A DNA stretch of 64,000 nucleotides from SAR86 cluster bacterium AG-313-N18 (lineage in GTDB: Bacteria; Pseudomonadota; Gammaproteobacteria; Magnimaribacterales; D2472): the NCBI GenBank assembly GCA_003283765.1, contig QBVY01000001.1, forward strand, positions 62,001 to 126,000, in the 5' to 3' direction. The translations under genes and the position numbers were made by a program. A model generated the notes under the pieces. It saw only the letters and a list, made by a program, of their open reading frames with translations, did not search any database and was not told the DNA's origin. Each line of letters starts with the position of its first letter. Position 1 is the stretch's first letter. Shown piece after piece: positions 56,647 to 64,000 of this stretch.

Positions 56647-57110
56647 GTATATATTTTTCAACCATCACAGTGCTTGAGGACAAAATTGTTAAAGTTACAG
56701 AAATTAGGGTTACGATTCCTCTTTACAATCATGGTGATGAAATTATTTTTAATTCTACAAACCCTGAACTAATCTATCTTTTTATTCATGAATCAAGTCT
56801 CAGGCAGGGATCAAATAATATGGATCAGTGGGATGACATATTGTTGGATATTTGCATAAACGAAAAAAATATAAAGAAAAATGATGTTCTTCGATTTGAA
56901 AATTGGAATATTTATGGGGCCAGCTATTCTGTAGTGAAAGATGTACCTTGCAAACCAAAAGAGGCTGAGATCTTCAGATTTAATCAACTTGAGTATCTAG
57001 ACGAAAAAAAAAGGGGCGCTAAAGATTATAGATACCAGGAATATCAGACGATAAAAATTTTGCACAAATCCACCCAACATAGGAGTATCAAAGATGGAAT
57101 CAAGAATTAA
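56643..57110 (+). CDS. 155-aa cytoplasmic protein of the unknown operon
   Basis: Starts in an ATGA overlap. Beta-rich, acidic N-terminal part ('VTEIRVTIPLYNHGDEIIFNSTNPELIYLFIHES') and a basic C-terminus. No recognisable motif; overlaps the next gene by 17 nt, indicating tight coupling. Confidence 0.65.
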   Translation: MSIYFSTITVLEDKIVKVTEIRVTIPLYNHGDEIIFNSTNPELIYLFIHESSLRQGSNNMDQWDDILLDICINEKNIKKNDVLRFENWNIYGASYSVVKDVPCKPKEAEIFRFNQLEYLDEKKRGAKDYRYQEYQTIKILHKSTQHRSIKDGIKN

Positions 57111-57540
57111 TACAAGAACAGGCTTTACACAAGCTAGATTAAATTCGAAGACCGGTAGATTATTTGTGGTGGAGGTTCTATTTGTAGCTATATTTATAGG
57201 TATATATTTTGCGAGTTGGTATAGTTTTGGAGCAGCGCTCTTCGCATTAACCCTTATTTGTTACCTTCAAATTACTGGTTTAATTCTTGCAATCACTTTT
57301 TCATCTTTGTGGGCTTGTTTGGCCGCAGCAAATGCATGCATTTTCCAAGGAGTAGATTTTTTTCAAGACAGCTTTTATGACTCAATCTTAATTCTCTTTT
57401 CAACCCCTGCATCTTGTGTTTTGGGAATATCCTTCTTTGCTCTAGGACTTCATTTTCATCTAACCGGTATTGAATGGGCCAGAGATGTTCTTGATCCAAT
57501 AGGTAGAAACTTTCCAAAGATACCAGGCTTTAAAAAATAA
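57094..57540 (+). CDS. Multi-helix membrane protein of the unknown operon
   Basis: 148 aa with about four membrane helices, a basic N-terminus ('TRTGFTQARLNSKTGR') and a C-terminal 'WARDVLDPIGRNFPKIPGFKK'. Overlaps the preceding gene; the next begins at its stop. Unknown family. Confidence 0.7.
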   Translation: MESRINTRTGFTQARLNSKTGRLFVVEVLFVAIFIGIYFASWYSFGAALFALTLICYLQITGLILAITFSSLWACLAAANACIFQGVDFFQDSFYDSILILFSTPASCVLGISFFALGLHFHLTGIEWARDVLDPIGRNFPKIPGFKK

Positions 57541-57792
57541 ATGAAAGATTACTCTAAGGAAATTAATCGACTCTCTAGAACCTCAATTTTCTTGACTAAT
57601 TTAGTTGAGTCATTAAAAAGTCAAATTATTTGTGAAGTTTTAGTTACTAACCAGCTTGAGATAATAAACCTTAAAAAGAGAAATAAAAAAAATGTTGACA
57701 ATTCTATTGAAGATTCTATTGCGGCTTCAAAACAAGCAATCGCAGCATTGAATGCTTGCAAGAAAAGAGAAGATCATAATAAAAATACATAA
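57541..57792 (+). CDS. 83-aa helical protein, last gene of the unknown operon
   Basis: ATG directly follows the preceding stop (TAA-ATG). Helical, charged, with one amphipathic middle ('SLKSQIICEVLVTNQLEIINLKKR') and no membrane helix. Function unknown. Confidence 0.6.
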   Translation: MKDYSKEINRLSRTSIFLTNLVESLKSQIICEVLVTNQLEIINLKKRNKKNVDNSIEDSIAASKQAIAALNACKKREDHNKNT

Positions 57793-57880
57793 AAATAAAA
57801 CAGCCTTTATGTAATTATATTTTCCTTGGTAATGCGGTTTAGCCAATGAACTTAAGGCCAACACTTATGTTTAATGTAGC

Positions 57881-58114
57881 TCAATGAGCCATATTAAAAA
57901 TAATAACAAACAACACTCCTGTTCCCAGAACTCCCACAACACATAACAGCCAATCCACTAAAAAAACTTTAAACAGTTTTGTCCATATTCCTTGGTCTTC
58001 CTCAATAGATTTGAGTTCTTTCTTAAAAACCTCCATGGCAGCATATTTAAACCACGAAAAAGTTACAAGAAAAGTAATGGCACCAAATGCAAAAAGGAGA
58101 GAGTTTGAATTCAT
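57881..58114 (-). CDS. Small membrane protein next to TRAP genes
   Basis: 77 aa with two membrane helices ('LLFAFGAITFLVTFSWFKYAAM' and 'FLVDWLLCVVGVLGTGVLFVIIF') and an acidic loop. Four nt after the dctM-like stop, so co-transcribed. No known TRAP role. Confidence 0.65.
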   Translation of the reverse strand: MNSNSLLFAFGAITFLVTFSWFKYAAMEVFKKELKSIEEDQGIWTKLFKVFLVDWLLCVVGVLGTGVLFVIIFNMAH

Positions 58115-58118
58115 AGGC

Positions 58119-59447
58119 TTATAAAATAAAAAATGGGAAAATTATTACGATCAATAATACAGCTAGTTGAATCAAAATAAAGGGAATAACTCCTTTATAA
58201 ATATCTGTGGTCTTAATGCTTTCATCTGCCACTCCTCTTAAATAGAAGAGAGAGAAACCAAAAGGTGGCGTTAAGAAAGAAGTTTGTAAGTTAATTGCCA
58301 TGAGGATTCCAAGCCACACAGGATCAAAACCCATCATTAAAAGTGGAGGGGCAACTAATGGGATAATGACATAACAAATTTCAATAAAATCTAAAATAAA
58401 ACCAAAGAGGAAGATGGTTAGTAGAATGAATAGGAGAGCAGTATATTTTCCACCAGGCATCATTTCAAAAATCTGATCTACCAAAAGGTCCCCACCCACG
58501 CCTCTAAAGATTAAAGAGAAAATTGAAGCACCAATCAGAATGCTGAAAATCATGGTGGTCACAGTTGCAGCTTTATAACTTGTTACCCTCAGCAGCTCTA
58601 GATTTGCACTGCCATTGAGTCCAGCAATAATCAAGGCTCCAAAGGCTCCAACGCCTGCAGCTTCAGTAGGTGTTGCGATGCCTGCAATAATAGACCCAAG
58701 CACAACAAAAATTAGGGTTGCAGGTGGAAGTAAAGTTTTTAAGATGTTTGCTTCGCCCTCAATTTCTTCTGTGGGCATAAACTCTTTTTTTCGATTAATC
58801 TTGATGGTGTAAATTAAATATCCAGCAACAATCATGATGCCTGGGACAATTGCACCAACAAATAAATCTCCCACTGAGACAGTTTCTTGTGAAAAGACTC
58901 CCATATTGTTTTGAGCTCTTTGATAGGCATTGGACATCACATCACCAAGAAGCACCAGGGCAATGGAGGGTGGAATGATTTGACCCAGCGTTCCGGTTGA
59001 GGCAACCAGGCCTGAGGCAAAATCTTTGTCATACCCTTGCTTTAACATGGCAGGCAGAGACATGAGGCCCATGGTCACAACGGTTGCTCCAACAATTCCA
59101 GTGCTAGCCGCTAATAGAGCACCTACAATAATAATTGATATGCTTAAACCTGAATTGGTATTTTTAAAGACAATCGCCATATCTCTTAACATCTTGGCTG
59201 CAATGCCTGATCTTTCTAAAACTACACCCATGAAAACAAACAGGGGCACAGCAAGAAGAGTTTGATTATTCATGATTCCAAAAATACGCATGGGCAGGGT
59301 TTTGAATAAATTAGGATCAAAAAAATCTAATGCGATACCAAGCAGCGCAAATAAGATTGAGGTTCCTGCAAGGGTGAAAGCGACTGGATAGCCAAGCAAT
59401 AAGGCAGCACAGATGAGAACTATTAAAAGAATTGGGATTATTTCCAT
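58119..59447 (-). CDS. dctM: TRAP transporter large permease (DctM family)
   Basis: 442 aa, about 12 membrane helices: 'IPILLIVLICAALLLGYPVAFTLAGTS', 'VPLFVFMGVVLERSGIA', 'ASTGTLGQIIPPSIALVLLGD', 'GIATPTEAAGVGAFGALIIA' and 'LQTSFLTPPFGFSLFYLRG' are DctM landmarks. Sodium-driven uptake, with the Q subunit just upstream; the likely binding protein is at 49253. Confidence 0.94.
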   Translation of the reverse strand: MEIIPILLIVLICAALLLGYPVAFTLAGTSILFALLGIALDFFDPNLFKTLPMRIFGIMNNQTLLAVPLFVFMGVVLERSGIAAKMLRDMAIVFKNTNSGLSISIIIVGALLAASTGIVGATVVTMGLMSLPAMLKQGYDKDFASGLVASTGTLGQIIPPSIALVLLGDVMSNAYQRAQNNMGVFSQETVSVGDLFVGAIVPGIMIVAGYLIYTIKINRKKEFMPTEEIEGEANILKTLLPPATLIFVVLGSIIAGIATPTEAAGVGAFGALIIAGLNGSANLELLRVTSYKAATVTTMIFSILIGASIFSLIFRGVGGDLLVDQIFEMMPGGKYTALLFILLTIFLFGFILDFIEICYVIIPLVAPPLLMMGFDPVWLGILMAINLQTSFLTPPFGFSLFYLRGVADESIKTTDIYKGVIPFILIQLAVLLIVIIFPFFIL

Positions 59448-59890
59448 AATCTATATAGCTCCCTTACTCCTGCCAATGCTAGAACGAGCGGAAATAAAAA
59501 AATAAAAGATTTTTGAATGTATACAATGCTTAGACCGCCTGGCTCAGTGGAGATTTCCTGAACAGACCAAGAGGCTGAAACGAAATCTGTGGCGTAATAT
59601 CCCAGAACCCCTATCATTGGCAGCAGAAAAAATATTATCCCAAAAGTATCAACAGCTTTTTTATACTCAGGAGAAGCATTGCGATAAAAAATGTCTACTC
59701 GCACATGCTCATCTGCAGAATAGGCCCAACCAGCACAGCCTAGAAAAATAAGAGCATGGACATACAAAGCTAATTCTTGGATATCCACTCTTCCAATCCC
59801 AAAAAAATATCGACCAATGACAACTATCATGACCAATATCAATAAAACGGGTATCAGGCGTGCAAAAAATCGTCCCAAGTAATCACTCAT
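59438..59890 (-). CDS. dctQ: TRAP transporter small permease (DctQ family)
   Basis: 150 aa, four helices, with 'ELALYVHALIFLGCAGWAYSADEHVRVDIFYRNASPEYKKAVDTFG', the E-x-H-V-R-V-D signature of DctQ. Overlaps dctM by 10 nt. Confidence 0.92.
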   Translation of the reverse strand: MSDYLGRFFARLIPVLLILVMIVVIGRYFFGIGRVDIQELALYVHALIFLGCAGWAYSADEHVRVDIFYRNASPEYKKAVDTFGIIFFLLPMIGVLGYYATDFVSASWSVQEISTEPGGLSIVYIQKSFIFLFPLVLALAGVRELYRLWK

Positions 59891-59928
59891 GCTATGTATA
59901 TTAAAGAGATTTAGTTAAAATAAGAACC

Positions 59929-60696
59929 ATGATCGTTTTATTATCACCAGCCAAGACTCTTGATTACACCAAAGAATTTGATGTGGAGCCAACTGCTCCA
60001 GCATTTTTATCAGATTCAGCCAAGTTAATTAAAGAGCTGAAAACAAAAGAGCCCAAGGATATTGCCTCACTGATGGGGCTCAGCGACAAGTTGGCAACGT
60101 TGAATTTTGATCGCTATCAAAGCTGGTCAGCAGCTAAAAAAATGAGTGCTGACAGCCAGCCAGCTCTGTTTGTATTTCAGGGAGATGTGTATCAAGGTTT
60201 ACAAGCTGAAAGTTTCAATAAAAAAGATATTACTTTTGCTCAAAAACATTTAAGGATTCTATCTGGCCTTTATGGTGAGCTAAGACCTCTAGACGTCATC
60301 AAGCCTTACCGATTAGAAATGGGCACAAAGCTACAAAACGCTAAGGGTAAAAATCTATATGAGTTCTGGGGCAACAAAGTTCAAAATAATATCTTGAAGG
60401 AACTTAAGACTAATAAGTCCAATCTTATTGTTAATCTTGCATCAAAAGAATACTTCACCGTGGTGGGCTCACTGCCCAAAGAGGTTGAAGTTGTCTCACC
60501 CGTATTTAAAGATTTTAAAAATGGTGAATATAAGCTCATTAGCTTCTATGCCAAAAAAGCACGAGGCTACATGAGCCACTGGATGATCAAAAACAAAGTT
60601 ACTAAGTCTGAGGATTTAAAGAATTTTGATGCTGAAGGTTACAAATACTCTAAAAAGCTTTCAACTGAATCTGAGCCTGTCTTCTTAAGGAACTAA
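59929..60696 (+). CDS. yaaA: Peroxide stress protein YaaA
   Basis: 255 aa: 'MIVLLSPAKTLDY', 'ALFVFQGDVYQGL', 'HLRILSGLYGELRPLDVIKPYRLEMGTKL' and 'LASKEYFTVV' are hallmarks of YaaA (DUF328), which limits iron-driven damage during H2O2 stress in E. coli. Full length; 3' end overlaps the convergent crotonase gene by 12 nt. Confidence 0.95.
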   Translation: MIVLLSPAKTLDYTKEFDVEPTAPAFLSDSAKLIKELKTKEPKDIASLMGLSDKLATLNFDRYQSWSAAKKMSADSQPALFVFQGDVYQGLQAESFNKKDITFAQKHLRILSGLYGELRPLDVIKPYRLEMGTKLQNAKGKNLYEFWGNKVQNNILKELKTNKSNLIVNLASKEYFTVVGSLPKEVEVVSPVFKDFKNGEYKLISFYAKKARGYMSHWMIKNKVTKSEDLKNFDAEGYKYSKKLSTESEPVFLRN

Positions 60697-61545
60697 CCCG
60701 TCTTTTTCCCAGAATGAATGTGTTGGCTCTAAGTCATCATAATTAGCTTTTGATTTTTCCATAAAAGCTTTCATTGCAGCTTCCATGTCTTGTCCGCTAA
60801 TTAATGAAGAATTCCATGCCGCATGATAATCAAGAGATTCTTTTACACTGTGATCGCGTGCATAGTTAATTTGCTTTTTAATCACCCGAGTAACTAGCGG
60901 TGATTTGGAGGCAATCTCTTTTGCTAATTCTAGCGAACCTTTTTCAAGCTCTTCTCTGTTCTCAAAGACTTTATTCATAAAGCCCAATTCTATAGCCTCA
61001 GCTGGAAGAAATTTTCTGCCAGTGTAAGAAAGCTCTCTTACCGCACCAAGAGGCATCAAGGTCGGCAATCGTTGAAGCGTTCCAACATCTGCTGCCAACC
61101 CAATATCTACTTCTGCAATTTTAAAAAAAGCATCAGATGAGCAATGTCTAATGTCACAGGCAGCTACCATATCAATGCCTCCACCAACGCAAGCTCCTTG
61201 AATTGAAGCAATGGTAGGCATGCGACATTCTTCTAATGCAGAAAATGTATCTTGCAACTCAAGAACTTCATGATAAAAAGTTTCTCGCATACGTGCAGGA
61301 TCTTTTTTTGGACCATTTTTATCAGCAGGAGCAAAATTTGCTAAATCCATACCAGCATTAAAATGCTTGCCTTCTCCTTTTAATAGAATCACTCTAGCCT
61401 CAGCATTTTTGTCTAATTCTTTAACTATTTCGGGAAGTTCTTTCCAGAATAAGCGTGTCATGGTGTTGAATTCTTCAGGACGATTCATGACCACATGGGC
61501 CACATGTTCTTTTACGCTGACATCAAAACATGTGTATTTACTCAT
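60685..61545 (-). CDS. Crotonase-family protein, dienoyl-CoA isomerase-like
   Basis: 286 aa with 'RPEEFNTMTRLFWKEL', oxyanion loop 'HFNAGMDLANF', 'ASIQGACVGGGIDMVAACDIRHCS' and 'AEVDIGLAADVGTLQRLP'. The last block, with Glu/Asp at the ECH1 positions, points to delta(3,5)-delta(2,4)-dienoyl-CoA isomerase, an auxiliary beta-oxidation enzyme for unsaturated fatty acids. Confidence 0.88.
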   Translation of the reverse strand: MSKYTCFDVSVKEHVAHVVMNRPEEFNTMTRLFWKELPEIVKELDKNAEARVILLKGEGKHFNAGMDLANFAPADKNGPKKDPARMRETFYHEVLELQDTFSALEECRMPTIASIQGACVGGGIDMVAACDIRHCSSDAFFKIAEVDIGLAADVGTLQRLPTLMPLGAVRELSYTGRKFLPAEAIELGFMNKVFENREELEKGSLELAKEIASKSPLVTRVIKKQINYARDHSVKESLDYHAAWNSSLISGQDMEAAMKAFMEKSKANYDDLEPTHSFWEKDGLVP

Positions 61546-61702
61546 TTGAATCTACCTCATTTTTGATGTTTTGAACTATCTCTCTTAGCTCATCGACTAA
61601 TTCGAACGTTTTGTGATGAGGGAGGACTACTTTTCTCTCGGTGCTAAGTTTCCTTAGTCCATTATCTAACTCATCTAATTTGGTGATTATTTCTTTGCTC
61701 AT
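61538..61702 (-). CDS. 54-aa conserved-looking small protein upstream of the crotonase gene
   Basis: Below the track's size cut-off. ATG at 61702 to TAA at 61538, overlapping the crotonase start by 8 nt, which supports coupling. Helical and charged ('IITKLDELDNGLRKLSTERKVVLPHHKTFELVDELREIVQNIKNEV'). No family recognised. Confidence 0.6.
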   Translation of the reverse strand: MSKEIITKLDELDNGLRKLSTERKVVLPHHKTFELVDELREIVQNIKNEVDSNE

Positions 61703-61747
61703 GGCTACAATAGGTTTCTAAACAAAAAATTATAATAGCTTGAATCT

Positions 61748-62599
61748 ATGAAAGCACGTCTCTGGCAAAGTTTATTTCTTTTAAATGCTCTGATTACAAC
61801 AGAAATGATTGTTGCCGAGGACACAAAGAAAGATGTTAGAGACCTAAAAGAACAAAATATTATGTCTGTTCTTTACCAGCAGACGGCTGCCGAAAGATTA
61901 GCAGGAAGTCTGCAAACTTTTAGATCAGCTAAGCAAGCGCTAGACAATGCATTGGCAGATCCATCTTGGAGTGCTTTGCCAGGACAAGATATTCAAGGCA
62001 AAAAGCCAGCCATCATCGTCGATGTCGATGAGACAGTTTTAGACAATACTGCTTATGAAGCCCGAATGATTCTTGATGGCACCAAGTATCCAGAAGGATG
62101 GGTTAGTTGGGGCAAAGAAGCAGCTGCCACTGAGGTTCCTGGAGCAAAAGACTTTCTGAATTATGCCGCTGCAAAAGGCGTAACAATTTTTTATGTTACT
62201 AATCGAGTGGTGGAGCTAAAAGAGGCAACCAAAAAGAATCTTACCAAGCTTGGCATTCACTGGGATCAAACCAGGGAAGCTGTTTTAATGCGAGGAGAAA
62301 ATAACTGGGACTCTAATAAGGGCCCAAGAAGGACATTGGTGGGCAATGAATATAGAGTCCTTTTGATGGCTGGAGATAACTTGGGCGATTTTGTAGACGC
62401 TAAAGACAATAATTTAAGCCCAAGCAATCGAGCGAAGATTGTTAAAGATTATGCTGATTATTGGGGAGTCAAGTGGTTCATGCTTCAAAATATTGCTTAC
62501 GGCGATTGGGAGGGAGCTCTTTATAACTTTGACTATACGCTGTCTCCTGATGAAGTGCACAAAACTCGTTTAGAGTCATTGGAACCCAGCAGAAAATAA
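61748..62599 (+). CDS. Exported HAD acid phosphatase (e(P4)/5'-nucleotidase-like)
   Basis: 283 aa with a signal peptide (1-23). Class C acid phosphatase motifs 'VDVDETVLDNTAYEARMI' (D-x-D-E-T), 'FYVTNR' and 'LLMAGDNLGDFVD', with 'MSVLYQQTAAER' near the N-terminus as in lipoprotein e(P4). Probably releases phosphate from nucleotides in the periplasm. One nt before the alkaline phosphatase gene. Confidence 0.92.
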   Translation: MKARLWQSLFLLNALITTEMIVAEDTKKDVRDLKEQNIMSVLYQQTAAERLAGSLQTFRSAKQALDNALADPSWSALPGQDIQGKKPAIIVDVDETVLDNTAYEARMILDGTKYPEGWVSWGKEAAATEVPGAKDFLNYAAAKGVTIFYVTNRVVELKEATKKNLTKLGIHWDQTREAVLMRGENNWDSNKGPRRTLVGNEYRVLLMAGDNLGDFVDAKDNNLSPSNRAKIVKDYADYWGVKWFMLQNIAYGDWEGALYNFDYTLSPDEVHKTRLESLEPSRK

Positions 62600-62600
62600 A

Positions 62601-63737
62601 ATGAAAAAATCTTTGCTCATCTTAAGCACCTTTATGCTCTTTGCCTGTGGATCTAGTGATGATATTGAGTTGGTTGCTATAGGCTCTAACACAAAACCAC
62701 CCATAACCCTCGAAAGTTCCCCAACATCCAAAGCAAAAAATATTATTTTGTTGATTGGAGATGGCATGGGTCCTAATCAAGTCGCCTTAGCAAGATTTGC
62801 AACCGGTGGCCCTGATCATAGATTGTCGTTTGAAAATTTTCCTATCACTGGCATTGTTTACAATCACTCCGCAGACAGCCTTTATACTGACTCGGCTGCC
62901 TCAGCAACAACCTGGACTACAGGCGTTAAAACAAAAAATCGATACTTGGCAATTGATGCTGAGAAGAAATTTCTTCCTACCATTCCGGAGCTTTTAAGCA
63001 CGAAAGGTTATAAGTCGGGTTTGGTGGCTACTTCATCAATTACTCACGCTACACCTGCAGCTTTTTATGCCCACATTGATAGCCGTTACAAAGAAAAAGA
63101 AATTGCAGAAATGCTCATTGATTCTGACATAGATATTGCGCTAGGTGGCGGCCAAGAATTTTTTGATGCTCCATCTGAAGATAGCCCCTTTGTGATCTAT
63201 GACAAGACATTATTAGATTCCTCATTGCTAAATTCAAAGGAACAGGTGATTGGACTCTTTGCTGAAGATGGCCTCGATAGAAGACTGGGAACCCCAACTC
63301 AGCTTGAGATGACTCAGGTTGCACTGACTTTTCTTGAAAAAAAATCTCAAAATTGCAATGGTTTTTTTTTAATGTCTGAAGGTAGTCAAATAGATTGGGC
63401 GGGTCACGATAATAATGTTAAATATATGCTTGTTGAATTTGCTGATTTTGATGCAACTGTTCAGGCTGCTACGAACTTTGCTGTCGCAAATCAAGACACC
63501 TTAATTCTTGTAACCGCTGATCATGCTACAGGAGGTTTAGTCTTGCAGCGCCCAAAAGGTTCAAAGATTCCAGCCCAATGGACCACTGGGAGTCATGATC
63601 TCTCACCAATTAATATTTATGCTTATGGTCCAGGCGCAGAACTTTTTAGCGGTGTAATGGATAACACAGAAATTTTTGATCGTATTTTGCAGGCCCTAGA
63701 CTATGAGAACCTAGATTCAGCTGATTGCAGCAATTAA
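62601..63737 (+). CDS. Alkaline phosphatase (PhoA family) lipoprotein
   Basis: 378 aa with lipobox 'MLFACG' (Cys16). 'IILLIGDGMGPNQVALAR' (metal Asp), 'YTDSAASATTWTTGVKT' with the nucleophile Ser, 'MSEGSQIDWAGHDNN' and 'LVTADHATGG' are PhoA active-site blocks. Shorter than E. coli PhoA (471). Paired with the acid phosphatase, so likely a phosphorus-scavenging operon. Confidence 0.93.
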   Translation: MKKSLLILSTFMLFACGSSDDIELVAIGSNTKPPITLESSPTSKAKNIILLIGDGMGPNQVALARFATGGPDHRLSFENFPITGIVYNHSADSLYTDSAASATTWTTGVKTKNRYLAIDAEKKFLPTIPELLSTKGYKSGLVATSSITHATPAAFYAHIDSRYKEKEIAEMLIDSDIDIALGGGQEFFDAPSEDSPFVIYDKTLLDSSLLNSKEQVIGLFAEDGLDRRLGTPTQLEMTQVALTFLEKKSQNCNGFFLMSEGSQIDWAGHDNNVKYMLVEFADFDATVQAATNFAVANQDTLILVTADHATGGLVLQRPKGSKIPAQWTTGSHDLSPINIYAYGPGAELFSGVMDNTEIFDRILQALDYENLDSADCSN

Positions 63738-64000
63738 GTCAGCTAGACTTGGAAAGGTCTCAATCCCGTTTTGCAAAACTCTATTTTTGCCTGGAGTAAT
63801 CCAAACTACTTGTTTGATCCCCACTTTAGAAGCAGTCGTGATAACTTTAAAATCATCATCAATAAATATCGCATCTTCAAAATTGAGATTCAAATTGTGC
63901 CTTGCTAAAGTCCAGAATTCTTTTTGCTCTTTTGGGTAGCCGGCATGCATGCTATAAAAAATGGAATCAAAAAACTCTAGAAAGTTTTGAGTCTCTGCTT
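63717..64000 (-). CDS. HAD-family hydrolase (GMP/IMP nucleotidase YrfG-like), 3' part
   Basis: The frame is open to the right edge, so the N-terminal half is missing. The visible part 'HAGYPKEQKEFWTLARHNLNLNFEDAIFIDDDFKVITTASKVGIKQVVWIT' has HAD motifs III (Lys) and IV (DD) and matches YrfG/YjjG-type nucleotidases. Convergent with, and overlapping, the phosphatase gene by 21 nt. Confidence 0.8.
   Translation of the reverse strand, partial: AETQNFLEFFDSIFYSMHAGYPKEQKEFWTLARHNLNLNFEDAIFIDDDFKVITTASKVGIKQVVWITPGKNRVLQNGIETFPSLADLIAAIS

Noticed and set aside
57793-57880. Possible attachment site at the right end of the accessory block
   Set aside because: No sequence here was found to repeat near lipA or elsewhere at the left boundary, so no att pair can be claimed.

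Overview
This window reads as the chromosome of a low-GC, streamlined marine gammaproteobacterium. The conserved order mnmE-mnmG-rsmG-parA-parB-atpIBEFHAGDC-glmU-glmS (1-14429) is the classical gammaproteobacterial origin-proximal block. Gene density is very high, with ATGA/TAATG overlaps almost everywhere and many TTG/GTG starts. Much of the accessory content (BHMT-like methyltransferases, MAPEG, sterol-desaturase-like hydroxylase, DUF3089, TRAP transporter, M20 peptidase) fits a SAR86-like or related heterotroph. That taxonomic guess is inference only; no 16S or other marker is in the window.

Layout. 1-14429: tRNA-modification, chromosome-partition, F1Fo-ATP synthase and UDP-GlcNAc synthesis genes, with a DnaA-box-bearing spacer between mnmE and mnmG and a good sigma70-type promoter before the atp operon. 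14430-17550: a small island downstream of glmS, made of cassettes separated by imperfect copies of the glmS 3' end. It holds a recombinase remnant, a lipoprotein gene inside a 19-bp inverted repeat, a high-GC sulfotransferase with no normal start codon, a chimeric membrane-protein ORF, a GFA-fold gene and tiny membrane proteins. 17597-35714: small metabolic, membrane and stress genes. These include two homocysteine methyltransferase family genes, a cysteine-rich 16-codon ORF ahead of a glyoxalase II-like gene, a MerC/PepSY/Met-rich barrel metal cluster, a triple-domain MsrA-Trx-MsrB, an Nramp relative, and psd-pssA. 35744-44501: hydrolases, an SMR transporter, crotonase, acyltransferase, M20 peptidase, nitronate monooxygenase-like and MazG-like genes. 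44514-46196: a divergent pair, a Skp1-GlcNAc-transferase-like glycosyltransferase and a prolyl 4-hydroxylase-like dioxygenase. 46197-51901: HexR-like regulator, uvrD, a TRAP binding protein, lipB, lipA. 51898-57792: an accessory block of unrecognised genes (a 469-aa minus-strand protein with a possible HTH, then a seven-gene operon of membrane and coiled-coil proteins). 57881-64000: TRAP Q and M subunits, yaaA, a dienoyl-CoA-isomerase-like gene, two exported phosphatases and the end of a HAD hydrolase.

Best candidates for undescribed biology: (1) the glmS-end cassette array, in which the duplicated glmS terminus also seems to supply the GGAG and GTG used to start captured genes; (2) the divergent P4H / hydroxyproline-GlcNAc-transferase pair, which resembles the eukaryotic Skp1 modification pathway; (3) the coiled-coil/membrane operon at 53541-57792; (4) the Cys-rich leader peptide plus hairpin upstream of the glyoxalase II-like gene. 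All functional statements are from motif recognition by eye; no database search was run.
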